Shown: piece after piece, positions 29,864 to 38,905 of the stretch | Position numbering within the stretch: position 1 is the stretch's first letter | How the letters are laid out: every line of letters starts with the position of its first letter | Source: Bifidobacterium sp. ESL0745 | Lineage (GTDB): Bacteria > Actinomycetota > Actinomycetes > Actinomycetales > Bifidobacteriaceae | Direction of reading: 5' to 3' | DNA: 64,000 bases | Assembly (NCBI RefSeq): GCF_029433335.1 | Contig: NZ_JAQTHX010000001.1 | Span: 1,426,001-1,490,000, forward strand | Translations under genes and position numbers: made by a program | Notes under the pieces: generated by a model | Database searches by the model: none | Told to the model about the DNA's origin: nothing | The model's input: the letters and a program-made list of their open reading frames with translations, nothing else

Positions 29864-30835
29864 TCAGAACTTATAGAACTTTCTCGCGTTTTCCACGAAA
29901 AGCTTGTCCTGTTCCTCGTCGGTGAGCCCTTCGCAGGCCCTGACATAGGCGTGAATGGTGTCGACGTACGAACCGTGCAGCTTGTCCACCGGGAAGTTGG
30001 AAGCGAACATGCATTTGTCGATGCCGAAAGCGTCGAGCGTGGTATAGATCGCCGGCTTGAAGCTTTCCAGCGTCCAATAGTGGTCCATGGAGGCCAGACC
30101 GGAGATCTTCACCGCGACGTTGTCGCGCTTGCCGAGCTCGTACATGCCGTTCTTCCAGATCCGCCAGCCGGAAAGATCGCGATCGGCCCACATACCGTCA
30201 TGATTGACGATGAACATGATGTCGGGGTTGGAATCAATGACCTGCAACGCGCGCTCGAACTGGGTCGGGTAAAGCTGCAGATCGAACGCAAGGTTGTATT
30301 TCGCCAGAAGCCGCAGGCCCTTGAGCCACTGCGGATCGTTCATATAATCCTTGTCGCCGTAAGCATAAAGCGGATGCGCATGGATATTCAGAATCTGGCG
30401 AACGGTGTGGAAATTCCTGTATTCAAGCTGTTTGACCAGAAGCTCCTCCACGTTCTCATCGCTCAGGTCACCGCCGCCGACGATCGAAATCGGCAGGCCC
30501 GACTCGTCGGAGAGCCTTTGCATCTCGCGGGTCTCGGCGAGCGTGTCATCCGCGTTGGCCTGGACGTGGACGGCACCGATCACTCGGATGTTGCTGTCCT
30601 CTGTTTCGGCGATGAGGTCGTTCGGCAGGTAATCGTGGATGATCGGCTTCCAGTCGCCTTCGAAGGTCAGTCCCTTCTTCTGTACGTCGAACCACGAATA
30701 CAGGTCGCTTTTGAGGATGTGGACATGCGCGTCGATGATGGTGCGCGTCCGCTTCTTGATCTCCTCGTCCTGCGGAATGATCGTGTAGAGACGACCGGGA
30801 ACCTTGGCTCCGGTGTATTCCTCATTTTTTGTCAT
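29864..30835 (-). CDS. Amidohydrolase family protein, probable L-rhamnono-1,4-lactonase
   Basis: A 323-residue metal-dependent hydrolase of the amidohydrolase-2 (COG3618) type with IIDAHVHIL near residue 33, a central NIHAHPLY, VNHDGMWAD near residue 210 and the late FASNFPVD that supplies the conserved Asp region. Enzymes of this group open sugar lactones (fucono-, rhamnono- or galactarolactones). Placed with an L-rhamnonate dehydratase and a 2-keto-3-deoxy-rhamnonate aldolase, opening of L-rhamnono-lactone to L-rhamnonate is the best guess; L-fuconolactone is the main alternative. AAAGGAG precedes ATG 30835. It lies downstream of the IclR gene with an 88-base gap and ends at a hairpin. Confidence 0.72.
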   Translation of the reverse strand: MTKNEEYTGAKVPGRLYTIIPQDEEIKKRTRTIIDAHVHILKSDLYSWFDVQKKGLTFEGDWKPIIHDYLPNDLIAETEDSNIRVIGAVHVQANADDTLAETREMQRLSDESGLPISIVGGGDLSDENVEELLVKQLEYRNFHTVRQILNIHAHPLYAYGDKDYMNDPQWLKGLRLLAKYNLAFDLQLYPTQFERALQVIDSNPDIMFIVNHDGMWADRDLSGWRIWKNGMYELGKRDNVAVKISGLASMDHYWTLESFKPAIYTTLDAFGIDKCMFASNFPVDKLHGSYVDTIHAYVRACEGLTDEEQDKLFVENARKFYKF

Positions 30836-30923
30836 ATGGTTTCACTCCTTTGTTGCGCCAATACGAATGTTGCCGATTACTCCAAACTTTGACGGGACAC
30901 GGGTTTCTGTACTTGCCCCACTA

Positions 30924-31739
30924 TCATTTGTCGACCTTGGCGGAGGGACAATAGCCGATTTCTTCCGAAATGATTGCGGCGTAGGCCTTGATCCGGTTGC
31001 CCAACTGCTTCATGCGCTGCGTGGGCATGAACGTGGCGATTGCGGAAACCGAAATGGCCGCAACCGTCTTGCCTCCCCCGCCTTTGATGGGTGCGGCAAC
31101 GCAACGGATGTATTTTTGGTTCTCTTCCAGATCGTAAGCGAAACCCTGCCTGGCAAACTTGTGCATCGCCGTAACGAACGCCGCGCAATTGGCGTAGTCG
31201 CGTTCGGGCGAACGATCCTGAAGGGTTCGATCCTGCAAATATTGGGATGCCCAGCGCGAATCGTCGTCGATCAAAAGCGCCTTGCCGATGCCGGTATAGG
31301 TCAATGGCATCCGGCAACCTGGCCACGAGAGAATCTCCACACCTCGCGTTCCATGAATCTTGTCCAGATAAAGCACGGCACCGGAATCCTCCACGGCCAA
31401 GTGAATCGTGTCTTTGGTCTCGTGCGCCAAATCGACGAGTACCGGATGGGCGATTTCCTGAATGGAAATACTGTCTCGGGCTTTGAACCCCAGATCAATC
31501 AGCGCTGGGCCCAGGCAAATTCTGCCGGTAGCGTCTTCCCTGAGAAAACACTCGCTGCGAAGCGCCTGAACCAAACGGTGTGTGGTGCTTTTGCTGAGCT
31601 TCGTGGCCTCCATCACTTCTTTGAGACTGCAGGCCCCGCCAGACACCGCTCTGAGCACATCGATGCCATGAATCAGCGTCTGTGTGCCGGCAGGGGCATC
31701 GTGTCCATCCATATAGCCCAATTTCTCAATCCCGTACAT
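30924..31739 (-). CDS. IclR-family transcriptional regulator, RhmR-like
   Basis: A 271-residue regulator with an N-terminal winged helix-turn-helix (CSLKEVMEATKLSKSTTHRLVQAL, about residues 36-60) and a C-terminal GAF-like ligand domain (EDSGAVLYLDKIHG, PLTYTGIGKALLI, KGGGGKTVAAISVSA). In E. coli the rhamnonate cluster is also paired with an IclR-type regulator. The start at 31739 lacks a clear ribosome binding site; an ATG at 31712 is possible. A near-perfect inverted repeat about 55 bases upstream (31793-31822) is a good candidate operator. Probable effector: rhamnonate or its 2-keto-3-deoxy derivative. Confidence 0.85.
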   Translation of the reverse strand: MYGIEKLGYMDGHDAPAGTQTLIHGIDVLRAVSGGACSLKEVMEATKLSKSTTHRLVQALRSECFLREDATGRICLGPALIDLGFKARDSISIQEIAHPVLVDLAHETKDTIHLAVEDSGAVLYLDKIHGTRGVEILSWPGCRMPLTYTGIGKALLIDDDSRWASQYLQDRTLQDRSPERDYANCAAFVTAMHKFARQGFAYDLEENQKYIRCVAAPIKGGGGKTVAAISVSAIATFMPTQRMKQLGNRIKAYAAIISEEIGYCPSAKVDK

Positions 31740-31792
31740 TGATATTTCAATACATGAGTTTTTTATATCTAATCATAGTATGACCTTTGGTG

Positions 31793-31822
31793 ATTGCACA
31801 ATATACTTATTTATATTGCAAT
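31793..31822. promoter_or_regulatory. Candidate IclR-type operator
   Basis: ATTGCACAATATA and TATATTGCAAT form an inverted repeat with one bulged base, in AT-rich DNA just upstream of the IclR-family gene. Position and symmetry fit autoregulation. Confidence 0.4.
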
Positions 31823-31905
31823 TCGATATACGTTTGCATCAATAACGACAAAAGCCGCGAAAATCATTGGGAAATCATGACATTGCAAGCACCTGATTGA
31901 CATAC

Positions 31906-31957
31906 CGACAACGATGCGGCCTCAGGATTGTCATTCCCAAAACCGCATCGTTGTTGG
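31906..31957 (-). terminator. Terminator after rhmA
   Basis: CGACAACGATGCGG pairs with CCGCATCGTTGTTGG around a 23-base loop, about 70 bases after the rhmA stop. It separates rhmD-rhmA from the regulator-lactonase pair. Confidence 0.65.
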
Positions 31958-32023
31958 GTTGATAGATAGACAAAGGCTAGTCACCTATTACCCGTAACCG
32001 TCAATGTCGCCTGTAAGCAACGC

Positions 32024-32794
32024 TCAGCGGAACTTGCGCACCTCATCCTCCAGTGCGTGTACATACAGATCCGTGTCGCCGGCGACTGCGATGAAATTCG
32101 CACCCCACTCGAAATATTTCTTCGCCAAATCAGTGTCGAAAGCGAGCGAGCCGATGGCCTTGCCATGCGAGGCGATGACATCGAACGCATGGTGAATCGA
32201 CTCCTGCACGTCGGCGTTTGCCGCATCGTCGGGATGCCCCAAAGAAGCCGACAAATCCGCCGGTCCGATGAACACACCATCGATACCGTCGACAGATGCG
32301 ATTTCATCGATGTTTTCCAGTGCCTGTCTGGACTCGACCTGTACCAGGACGCAGAGATCATCCGCGGCAACGCGCATATAGTTGGGAATTCTGCCCCAGC
32401 GACCGGAGCGCGCGATGGCTCCGCCAACGCCTCGGATTCCTTCGGGCGCATAACGAGTGGCACGAACCATCGCTTCGGCCTGTTCGCGCGTATTGACCAT
32501 CGGCAACAGCAGGGTCTGGGCGCCGAGGTCGAGAACCTGCTTGATAAGTACCGGATCGGAATTGGCCGGACGCACAATCGGGCTGATCGGATAGCCATAC
32601 AACGCTCGCAGCTGCGCAAGGATGGTGGTCAGGTCGTTGGGCCCATGTTCACCGTCGATCAGCACCCAGTCGAATCCGGCATCCGCCGAAATTTCAGCTG
32701 TGGTGGCCGAGCCGAACGCGAGCCATAGGCCCAGCAATCGTTGGTCTGTTTTCAACGCTTCCTTAAAGGCGTTATGCGGATTCTTGTATTCCAT
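32024..32794 (-). CDS. rhmA: 2-keto-3-deoxy-L-rhamnonate aldolase
   Basis: A class II HpcH/HpaI aldolase of 256 residues that would split 2-keto-3-deoxy-L-rhamnonate into pyruvate and L-lactaldehyde. Motifs are WVLIDGEHGPND, IKQVLDLGAQTLLLPMVNT, LCVLVQVESRQALEN and GPADLSASLGHPDD. Together they match E. coli RhmA (YfaU) more closely than HpaI or GarL as I remember those sequences. ATG 32794 has AAAGGA five bases upstream; an in-frame start at 32815 is less supported. It lies 63 bases downstream of rhmD on the same strand and is probably co-transcribed. Confidence 0.88.
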   Translation of the reverse strand: MEYKNPHNAFKEALKTDQRLLGLWLAFGSATTAEISADAGFDWVLIDGEHGPNDLTTILAQLRALYGYPISPIVRPANSDPVLIKQVLDLGAQTLLLPMVNTREQAEAMVRATRYAPEGIRGVGGAIARSGRWGRIPNYMRVAADDLCVLVQVESRQALENIDEIASVDGIDGVFIGPADLSASLGHPDDAANADVQESIHHAFDVIASHGKAIGSLAFDTDLAKKYFEWGANFIAVAGDTDLYVHALEDEVRKFR

Positions 32795-32857
32795 AAAATT
32801 CCTTTCCTGATTCACTTTCCTTTTCCACTGCTGTCATCCACTCACGATCAACAACGA

Positions 32858-34084
32858 TCAGTGGGTGTACGGACGCTCCAACGGGCATTCCCTATTGAGC
32901 TCGACACCGAAGCCGGGCTTGTCAAGCTCTTCGGCGGTGATGATGCCATCGTGCGGCACCGGCTCGCCGATGAGAATCGGGTCGAACTGCGGACGGATAT
33001 GGTCGGCCTTGGGCGCGGTCATGAGCATTTCGCTGAACGGCGTGTTCGTGAATGTGATGACGGCATGATGCGAATAGACGGAGGAACCATGAGGCACCAC
33101 CAGCTGGCCATGCGACTTCGCCAACGCGGCGATCTCGCACAGCGAAGTGATGCCGCCGCACCAGCCGACATCGGGCTGCAGGATATCGACGCCGGCGTCG
33201 CAAAGGTCTTTGAAAGCGCTCAAGTTGCCGGTGTGCTCGCCGGTGGTCATCATCATGCCTTTAGGCATATTGCGCTTGAGCTCACGATAGCTCTCGACAT
33301 CCGCAGGCGGGAAGCACTCTTCCATCCACTTCAACTTGTAAGGCGCGGCCGCATAGGCGAACTTGGTGGCGTAATTGACGTCCATGCTCATCCAGCAGTC
33401 GTACATCAGCCAGAAGTTGTCACCAACTTTCTCGCGCATATCCGCGAGCGTCGCGATGTCCTTCTCGATACCCTCGTCGCCGAACGCCGAGCTCCAGTGG
33501 GTCGGCATCTTGCCACCGATGAAGCCCATCTTCTGGGCCAGATCCGGACGGGCACCGGTAGCATAGAAGTGGATCTCGTCACGGACCGCGCCGCCGAGAA
33601 TCTTATAAACCGGCAGGCCAATCACTTTGCCGTAAAGATCCCACAGCGCCAGGTCAACACAGGAAATGGTGTTCATCACCACACCGCCGCCGCCGGAATA
33701 GAACCAGGTGGCATTGAGCATCTGATCGTGGATCAGCTTGATCTGGTCGACACGCTTGCCTTCGACGAAGCGGTTCAGGTGCTTTTCAACGATGAAGCAC
33801 CCAATCTGGCCGGCAGTCGAAATCGCGAAGCCGGTGGTACCGTCGGAAGCCTCGACCTCGACGACCAGCGTGCCCAGCACGTTGAGGCCGAAGGACTGGC
33901 GCGACTGCTCGTATTCCTTGTATTTGGTCATCGGCGTCGCAATATGGTTGTCAATCCAATGGCCTTTGGGCTGATCGTGATAATCGCCACCGCCTTGGCC
34001 GTGGATCTTGGCCGCGGCACCGCCCATGCTATAGGCTCTGATCGCGGTGATCGTCGGTAGCTTCCTTGCTGCTTGCAACGACAT
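32858..34084 (-). CDS. rhmD: L-rhamnonate dehydratase (enolase superfamily)
   Basis: It dehydrates L-rhamnonate to 2-keto-3-deoxy-L-rhamnonate. The 408-residue protein follows E. coli RhmD (YfaW) almost block by block: [63 protein letters not shown], and the conserved ending [10 protein letters not shown]. Metal ligands are seen in YDCWMS, MEECFPP and TGEHTG, and the catalytic His in [14 protein letters not shown] 34084 has GGAG six bases upstream. It is the first gene after nusG in the transcription direction, separated by about 280 bases and a terminator. L-lyxonate or L-mannonate are possible alternative substrates. Confidence 0.92.
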   Translation of the reverse strand: MSLQAARKLPTITAIRAYSMGGAAAKIHGQGGGDYHDQPKGHWIDNHIATPMTKYKEYEQSRQSFGLNVLGTLVVEVEASDGTTGFAISTAGQIGCFIVEKHLNRFVEGKRVDQIKLIHDQMLNATWFYSGGGGVVMNTISCVDLALWDLYGKVIGLPVYKILGGAVRDEIHFYATGARPDLAQKMGFIGGKMPTHWSSAFGDEGIEKDIATLADMREKVGDNFWLMYDCWMSMDVNYATKFAYAAAPYKLKWMEECFPPADVESYRELKRNMPKGMMMTTGEHTGNLSAFKDLCDAGVDILQPDVGWCGGITSLCEIAALAKSHGQLVVPHGSSVYSHHAVITFTNTPFSEMLMTAPKADHIRPQFDPILIGEPVPHDGIITAEELDKPGFGVELNRECPLERPYTH

Positions 34085-34306
34085 TTCAATCTCCATTCAT
34101 AAACATACAAGATGGCGACAGCACCATCCCAAATCATGCCCTCCCGAAGCTTTCGGAATAGACACTTGCCACTATAAACGACTGGAGAGCGTCGTCCCAA
34201 TATGTGAAACTTCCACCGACGAAATAAGGATTCGCATTTGCTGGCTTTACCATCCTCGGTCTTCTGCCATATAGGTACCAGTACCAACTATCGGGACGCC
34301 TAAAAC

Positions 34307-34342
34307 AATGATGCCGCAGACCTTACGACCTGCGACATCATT
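34307..34342 (-). terminator. Terminator of secE-nusG
   Basis: AATGATGCCGCAG and CTGCGACATCATT form a long stem 22 bases after the nusG stop, followed by GTTTTAG on the minus strand. It isolates nusG from the catabolic cassette. Confidence 0.75.
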
Positions 34343-34364
34343 ACAAAAACTTGAGCGGAACTGA

Positions 34365-35267
34365 TCAGACGATCTTCTCGACTTGGCTGAAGCCCAGCTC
34401 GACCGGCGTATCGCGGCCGAAGATGGAAACCAGAACGGTGAGCTTCTGTGTCGTGGGCTCGACGTCGGAAACCGCGCCGGCCATCGTGGCGAATGGTCCA
34501 TCGATGACGGTGACCTGATCGCCGACCTTGTAGGAAACCTCGACGGTGCGCTTTTTGGCGGCGGCAGGCTTGTCGCCCGCTTCTTTTAGCGCCTGCGAAG
34601 CAATCATCGGCGCCATCATCTTGACAACGTCCTTACGGCTCAGCGGTGCCGGCTCCTTGGTGGGGCCTACGAAACCGGTGACACCTTCCGTCTCGCGGAC
34701 GATACGGCGGGCGTTCTCGTCTGGCCACATACGGATAAGCACATAACCAGGCACACGCACACGGGTGACAACCTTCTTGCCCTTGTCGGTATGCTTCTCG
34801 ACCTCTTCCATCGGCACTTCAATCTGGAAGATCTGGTCTTCAAGACCGTAGCTCTGGATACGGGATTCAACGTTGGCCTTCACGCGCTTTTCATAGCCGG
34901 AATACGTATGGAGCACATACCATTTGCCGTCCAGACCGCGCAGACTCTTGGAAAATTCCTTGACGGCCTTGGCACCGGCATCGTCAGCATCCGTACCGTC
35001 GGCGTTTGCCGGGGCATCGGTAGCTGTTTCGGTAGCATCATCTGAGGCATTGGCGTCGTCTCCAGACGGCTCACCGTCCGCCGTGGATTCGGCGGAAGCC
35101 ACGTTTTCGGTGTCCGCGGAAGCCTCATCGGCACCATCCGCAGGCTTGAGGTCCGCAACCGCGTTTTGCGCAGCGGCATCAGCGTCGGAAGCAGCCGCTG
35201 CCGACTGATCATCGCCCGAAACGTCAGGCAATGAGTCCAAGCCTTCGAGATTTACTTCATTATCCAT
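34365..35267 (-). CDS. nusG: Transcription termination/antitermination protein NusG
   Basis: NusG links RNA polymerase to Rho and to the leading ribosome. The first ~115 residues are an Ala/Asp/Glu-rich disordered extension seen in many actinobacteria. The NGN domain begins at [21 protein letters not shown] and includes VFPGYVLI-like PGYVLIRMW and GVTGFVG. The C-terminal KOW domain is [18 protein letters not shown] to the end. ATG 35267 has AAAGGTG upstream and is better than GTG 35279. It follows secE after 30 bases, as expected, but rplK is not downstream. Confidence 0.96.
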   Translation of the reverse strand: MDNEVNLEGLDSLPDVSGDDQSAAAASDADAAAQNAVADLKPADGADEASADTENVASAESTADGEPSGDDANASDDATETATDAPANADGTDADDAGAKAVKEFSKSLRGLDGKWYVLHTYSGYEKRVKANVESRIQSYGLEDQIFQIEVPMEEVEKHTDKGKKVVTRVRVPGYVLIRMWPDENARRIVRETEGVTGFVGPTKEPAPLSRKDVVKMMAPMIASQALKEAGDKPAAAKKRTVEVSYKVGDQVTVIDGPFATMAGAVSDVEPTTQKLTVLVSIFGRDTPVELGFSQVEKIV

Positions 35268-35297
35268 GCTGTTAGTCACCTTTAAAATCGTTTACGC

Positions 35298-35525
35298 TCA
35301 GCCGAAGATCCAAAGAGTCAATCTGCCGAGACCGAAATCCATAGCCGTAACGAGGGCCATCAGGAGCACCACAAAAATAAACACGGCAATCGACCAACCG
35401 GCCAGCTCCTTGGCACTCGGCGTGACAACCTTACGCAGCTCGTCGATAACCTGCTTGATGAACAAGCCGATACGCATAAAAATGTTCGGCTTGACGCTCT
35501 CTTCAGACTCGTGTGCCTTCGCCAT
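35298..35525 (-). CDS. secE: Preprotein translocase subunit SecE
   Basis: A 75-residue subunit of the SecYEG channel. It has the short single-helix form: an N-terminal amphipathic part (FIKQVIDELRKVVTPSAKEL) followed by one membrane helix (WSIAVFIFVVLLMALVTAMDF). AAGGACGGAT precedes ATG 35525. It sits between tRNA-Trp and nusG, the classic order in bacteria. Confidence 0.96.
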   Translation of the reverse strand: MAKAHESEESVKPNIFMRIGLFIKQVIDELRKVVTPSAKELAGWSIAVFIFVVLLMALVTAMDFGLGRLTLWIFG

Positions 35526-35554
35526 ATCCGTCCTTCGTTTGGCTTGTCATTACT

Positions 35555-35630
35555 TGGCAGGGAAGGCGGGACTCGAACCCACAACCTACGGTTTTGGAGA
35601 CCGTTGCGCTACCAATTGCGCCACTTCCCT
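35555..35630 (-). tRNA. tRNA-Trp (CCA anticodon)
   Basis: A complete cloverleaf on the minus strand: acceptor AGGGAAG/CTTCCCT, D-arm GCGC/GCGC, anticodon stem ACGGT/ACCGT around CTCCAAA, T-arm GTGGG-TTCGAGT-CCCGC, discriminator G and an encoded CCA end. The upstream neighbour of secE is a tRNA-Trp in many Gram-positives. Confidence 0.97.
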
Positions 35631-35803
35631 AGGTGAACTCTGTCTACGATACTCGAAGCACGAGACCATACGACATAAACCGCCGAGGAAATAGTTTAAC
35701 CGAAAAATCGCTTTTCGTCCACTCCACGTGTCGCGGCGCAATCACCGGCACCGGTCGTAAAAGAAAGTTCAAGCTCGGCTAATCTCGCGAAAATCGATAG
35801 ATT

Positions 35804-37009
35804 TCAGCCAACCCATTCCTTGAAGCGGCGCATCCCCTCGGCGAGCGCATCGTCTTCAAGTGCATAGGAGAAACGCAGGAAGCCGGACGCGCCGAACCCT
35901 TCGCCGGGGACGGCCGCGACATGCGCTTCCTCAAGCAGCAGCTCTGCAAGTTCGGAAGAGTTCTTGGCAACGTTTCCGTTCTTGCCGAGCGGACGGTTCA
36001 GCAGCGCCTTGACATCGGCAAACGCATAGAACGCGCCCTTGGGCATGCGGCAGGTGACGCCGTCGACGGCATTGAGACCAGCGACAATTGCCTTGCGACG
36101 CTTGTCAAACGCCTTGCGCATCATGGCGACCGCGTCAAGCGAGCCGGACACAGCCGTAAGCGCCGCCTGCTGGCTGACATCGGCCACATTCGAGGTCATG
36201 TGCCCCTGTAGTTTGGCGGCGGCCTTGGCTACCGGAAGCGAACCGATGAGCCAGCCGACACGCCAGCCGGTCATGGCGTACGTTTTGGCCACGCCGTTCA
36301 GGACAATGAGCTGGTCGCGGATTTCCGGCACCACCGCGCCGATATATGCGGTCTTTTCACCGTCGTAGGTCAAGTGTTCGTAAATCTCGTCGCTCAAAAC
36401 CCAGACGTGGCGTTCTACGGCCCACTCGCCTACTGCACGCACCGTCTCTTCACTCCATACAGCTCCAGTGGGATTCGAAGGCGTGTTGACGAAAATAGCC
36501 TTGGTTCGCGGGGTGCGCGCAGCCTCGAGTGACTCTACGGTCGGGGCGAAGCCGTTCTCGGCACCACTGAAGACGGTGACCGGCTTGCCGCCGGCGAGTT
36601 TCACGGCCTCGGGGTACGTCGTCCAATACGGGGCGGGAATGATGACCTCGTCGCCAGGGTTGATAAGGATCTGCAACGCTTCGTAAACGGCCTGTTTACC
36701 GCCATTGGTCACCACGACCTGATCGGGCGAAACCTCATAACCGGAATCGCGCAGCGTCTTTTCGGCGATGGCCTTACGAAGCGGCGGAAGACCAGGGGTT
36801 GGGGTGTAATGATGGTTTTTCGGATCGTGGCAAGCTGACGCGGCCGCGTCAACGATGTAATCAGGAGTCGGGAAATTGGGTTCGCCGGCTCCAAAACCGA
36901 TGACGTCGATGCCCGCGGCCTTCATCGCCTTCGCCTTGGAGTCAACGGCCAAGGTAGCGCTCGGCGCCACGGAATTGATACGATCACTCAAGGTCTGCCA
37001 CTCTGCCAT
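35804..37009 (-). CDS. Pyridoxal-phosphate aminotransferase, class I (aspartate aminotransferase-like)
   Basis: A 401-residue fold-type I enzyme. It has [14 protein letters not shown] near the start, the aromatic loop [11 protein letters not shown], the [12 protein letters not shown] substrate loop, and the PLP lysine in [15 protein letters not shown] with the conserved Arg that binds the substrate carboxylate. The family includes AspB/AspC and is most often an aspartate aminotransferase in this lineage. ATG 37009 has GGGAG six bases upstream; the longer frame to 37117 is unsupported. It stands alone between tRNA-Trp and proB. Confidence 0.9.
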   Translation of the reverse strand: MAEWQTLSDRINSVAPSATLAVDSKAKAMKAAGIDVIGFGAGEPNFPTPDYIVDAAASACHDPKNHHYTPTPGLPPLRKAIAEKTLRDSGYEVSPDQVVVTNGGKQAVYEALQILINPGDEVIIPAPYWTTYPEAVKLAGGKPVTVFSGAENGFAPTVESLEAARTPRTKAIFVNTPSNPTGAVWSEETVRAVGEWAVERHVWVLSDEIYEHLTYDGEKTAYIGAVVPEIRDQLIVLNGVAKTYAMTGWRVGWLIGSLPVAKAAAKLQGHMTSNVADVSQQAALTAVSGSLDAVAMMRKAFDKRRKAIVAGLNAVDGVTCRMPKGAFYAFADVKALLNRPLGKNGNVAKNSSELAELLLEEAHVAAVPGEGFGASGFLRFSYALEDDALAEGMRRFKEWVG

Positions 37010-37371
37010 TTTTATCTCCCGCGTTTTCCGGTGGTGTTTTACCACCACCAGATTAGACCGCAGCCACGAATTGGCGAGACGGATGTGCATATATCGAAAA
37101 TTGGGACGTATCCACAAATTTTATGGTGTACCCACTCCGCAAATCCTTGAAATCAATTAATCACAGGCAAATAACGCTTTGGGCTCCAACAGCTGCTGGG
37201 CTCATGATGCTGCCGCTTTGTCTCCAAGCCTCCACGACTGGCGAATCACACCCAAACTCCGAAATGAATTTGAGATTCACTTCCAAATGCATGATCGATA
37301 CTACGAAAATGGGTTATCACTGCGAAATTCCAGTAGCCAACAGCCGGGATTACTATCACTTTGCGGGAATA

Positions 37372-38505
37372 TTACAACAAGACCAGATTGTCACGATGGA
37401 CCAAGGGATGGGCGTATTCCTCGCCCAGCAGGCGCTTGAGCTGGGAAGTGTCGCGGCCAAGGGTGTGTGGGATCTCGTCGGAATCGAAACTCGAAAGGCC
37501 TTTGGCGATATGGTTGCCGGCCTCGTCATCGATCCAGACCGGATCACCGGCGGAAAAATTGCCGTGAACTTCAAGCACTCCGGCCGCAAGCAGGCTCGCT
37601 TTTCCGCCGAGCACCGCTTTGATTGCACCTTTGTCACCGACCAGCGAACCACGCGGGTTCGCGGCGAAACCGATCCACAGACGACGCGAAGAATCGCGGT
37701 GGGCCGCCGGCGCGAAAGCCGTGCCCGTAGGCTTGCCGCTCAGAGCGGCTGCGACGTTGCCGGCATTGGTGAGCACGACGGGAATACCGGAATTGACCGC
37801 TATACGCGCCGCCTCCAGCTTGGTGACCATGCCGCCGCTGCCGACGCCCGACGAGCTGCCGCCGACCGAAACACGGTCCAAAATCTTGTCGACGTCGGGA
37901 ACGAAACCGACCCGTTCAGCTCCCGGTTTGGAAGGTGGGGCGGTATAGAGGCCGTCGACGTCGGTCAAGAGAACCAACGCGTCCGCACGCACGAGATTGG
38001 CGACCAGAGCGGAAAGATGGTCGTTGTCGCCGAAACGGATCTCATTGGTGGCCAGCGCATCGTTTTCGTTGACAATCGGCACCACGTTGAGGTCGAGCAG
38101 GCGCTGGAGCGTGCGCTGGGCGTTGCGGTAACGCGAGGCGTGCATCGTGTCGTCGGCGGTCAGAAGAATCTGACCGACACGCACGCCGTAACGTGCGAAA
38201 CCGGTCTCGTAATGCTGCATCAGCACGCCCTGGCCCACGGATGCCGCAGCCTGCTGGGTCGAGACGTCATCCGGCCTTGCATCAAAGCCAAGCGGACCGA
38301 AACCGGCGGCGATCGCACCAGACGAGACCAACACCATGCGAGTGCCGTTTTTAGCATGCTGCGCCAAAATCTCAACAAGCGCACTGACCTTATCCACATC
38401 CAAATGTCCGGAAGGCTTGGTCAGCGAGCTTGAGCCGACCTTGACCACAACGGTTCGTGCGTTCGCCACCGATTGCCGAACCTGCGACTCACTTGCCTTG
38501 TCCAT
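37372..38505 (-). CDS. proB: Glutamate 5-kinase
   Basis: It phosphorylates glutamate for proline synthesis. The 377-residue protein has the amino-acid kinase domain (VVVKVGSSSLTKPSG, VSSGAIAAGFGPLGF, IVNENDALATNEIRFGDND, GSGGMVTKLEAARIA) followed by a C-terminal PUA domain (GNFSAGDPVWIDDEAGNHIAKG). It follows obg on the same strand, as in other actinobacteria, but with a 400-base gap that has its own repeats and probably its own promoter. An open frame on the opposite strand across it is a shadow. Confidence 0.95.
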   Translation of the reverse strand: MDKASESQVRQSVANARTVVVKVGSSSLTKPSGHLDVDKVSALVEILAQHAKNGTRMVLVSSGAIAAGFGPLGFDARPDDVSTQQAAASVGQGVLMQHYETGFARYGVRVGQILLTADDTMHASRYRNAQRTLQRLLDLNVVPIVNENDALATNEIRFGDNDHLSALVANLVRADALVLLTDVDGLYTAPPSKPGAERVGFVPDVDKILDRVSVGGSSSGVGSGGMVTKLEAARIAVNSGIPVVLTNAGNVAAALSGKPTGTAFAPAAHRDSSRRLWIGFAANPRGSLVGDKGAIKAVLGGKASLLAAGVLEVHGNFSAGDPVWIDDEAGNHIAKGLSSFDSDEIPHTLGRDTSQLKRLLGEEYAHPLVHRDNLVLL

Positions 38506-38905
38506 TGTCAGTCATCCATTTCGCTTCATTATTATTCCGCCAGCACCAGCTTACCGGTTGAGACGATATCTCACGCGAGAGCAACCGAGAAAGCATCCAA
38601 CCATAGCTATTGCAGAGGAATTCGCCAACTTATAGCCAGTTGCTGTTGTGTACCAACGCTTTATACGCAATGTCGCGCTTATGCAATCGATTTGGTGGCA
38701 AACAGGCGCGTGACTGGTGGCCAAGCATTATCGCAGCTCGATCACACCCTGATGTCGTTGAACGCTTATTAGGAATTTAAACACGTTTTCATTCAATTTT
38801 TGCGCTTAAAATGCTTCCGAACTGCACTACTAGGAATCTAAGCATTTTTTAAGCCGTTTTTTTGCGCTTAAAATCCCATTTATGGTTCACCCTCTGCCCT
38901 GATCC
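38506..38905. other. Gap between obg and proB
   Basis: No gene. The half near obg has two diverged ~61-bp direct repeats and a potential terminator stem (listed separately). The half near proB should hold the proB promoter; I see no convincing hexamer pair. Confidence 0.5.
38771..38875. repeat. Two diverged tandem repeats of about 61 bp
   Basis: Both units start AGGAAT-YTAA-CA and end TTTTGCGCTTAAAAT; starts are 38771 and 38832. Between them AAAATGCTT (38808-38816) pairs with AAGCATTTT (38840-38848), which could act as the obg terminator on the minus strand. Confidence 0.6.

Noticed and set aside
30924..34084. Mandelate or galactarate pathway instead of rhamnonate
   Set aside because: The dehydratase has the RhmD-specific blocks ([23 protein letters not shown]) and the aldolase matches RhmA; together with an IclR regulator this is the rhamnonate set.
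37123..38433. Long + strand frame opposite proB
   Set aside because: proB on the minus strand is complete with all motifs; the opposite frame has no recognisable domain and results from GC-rich codon bias.
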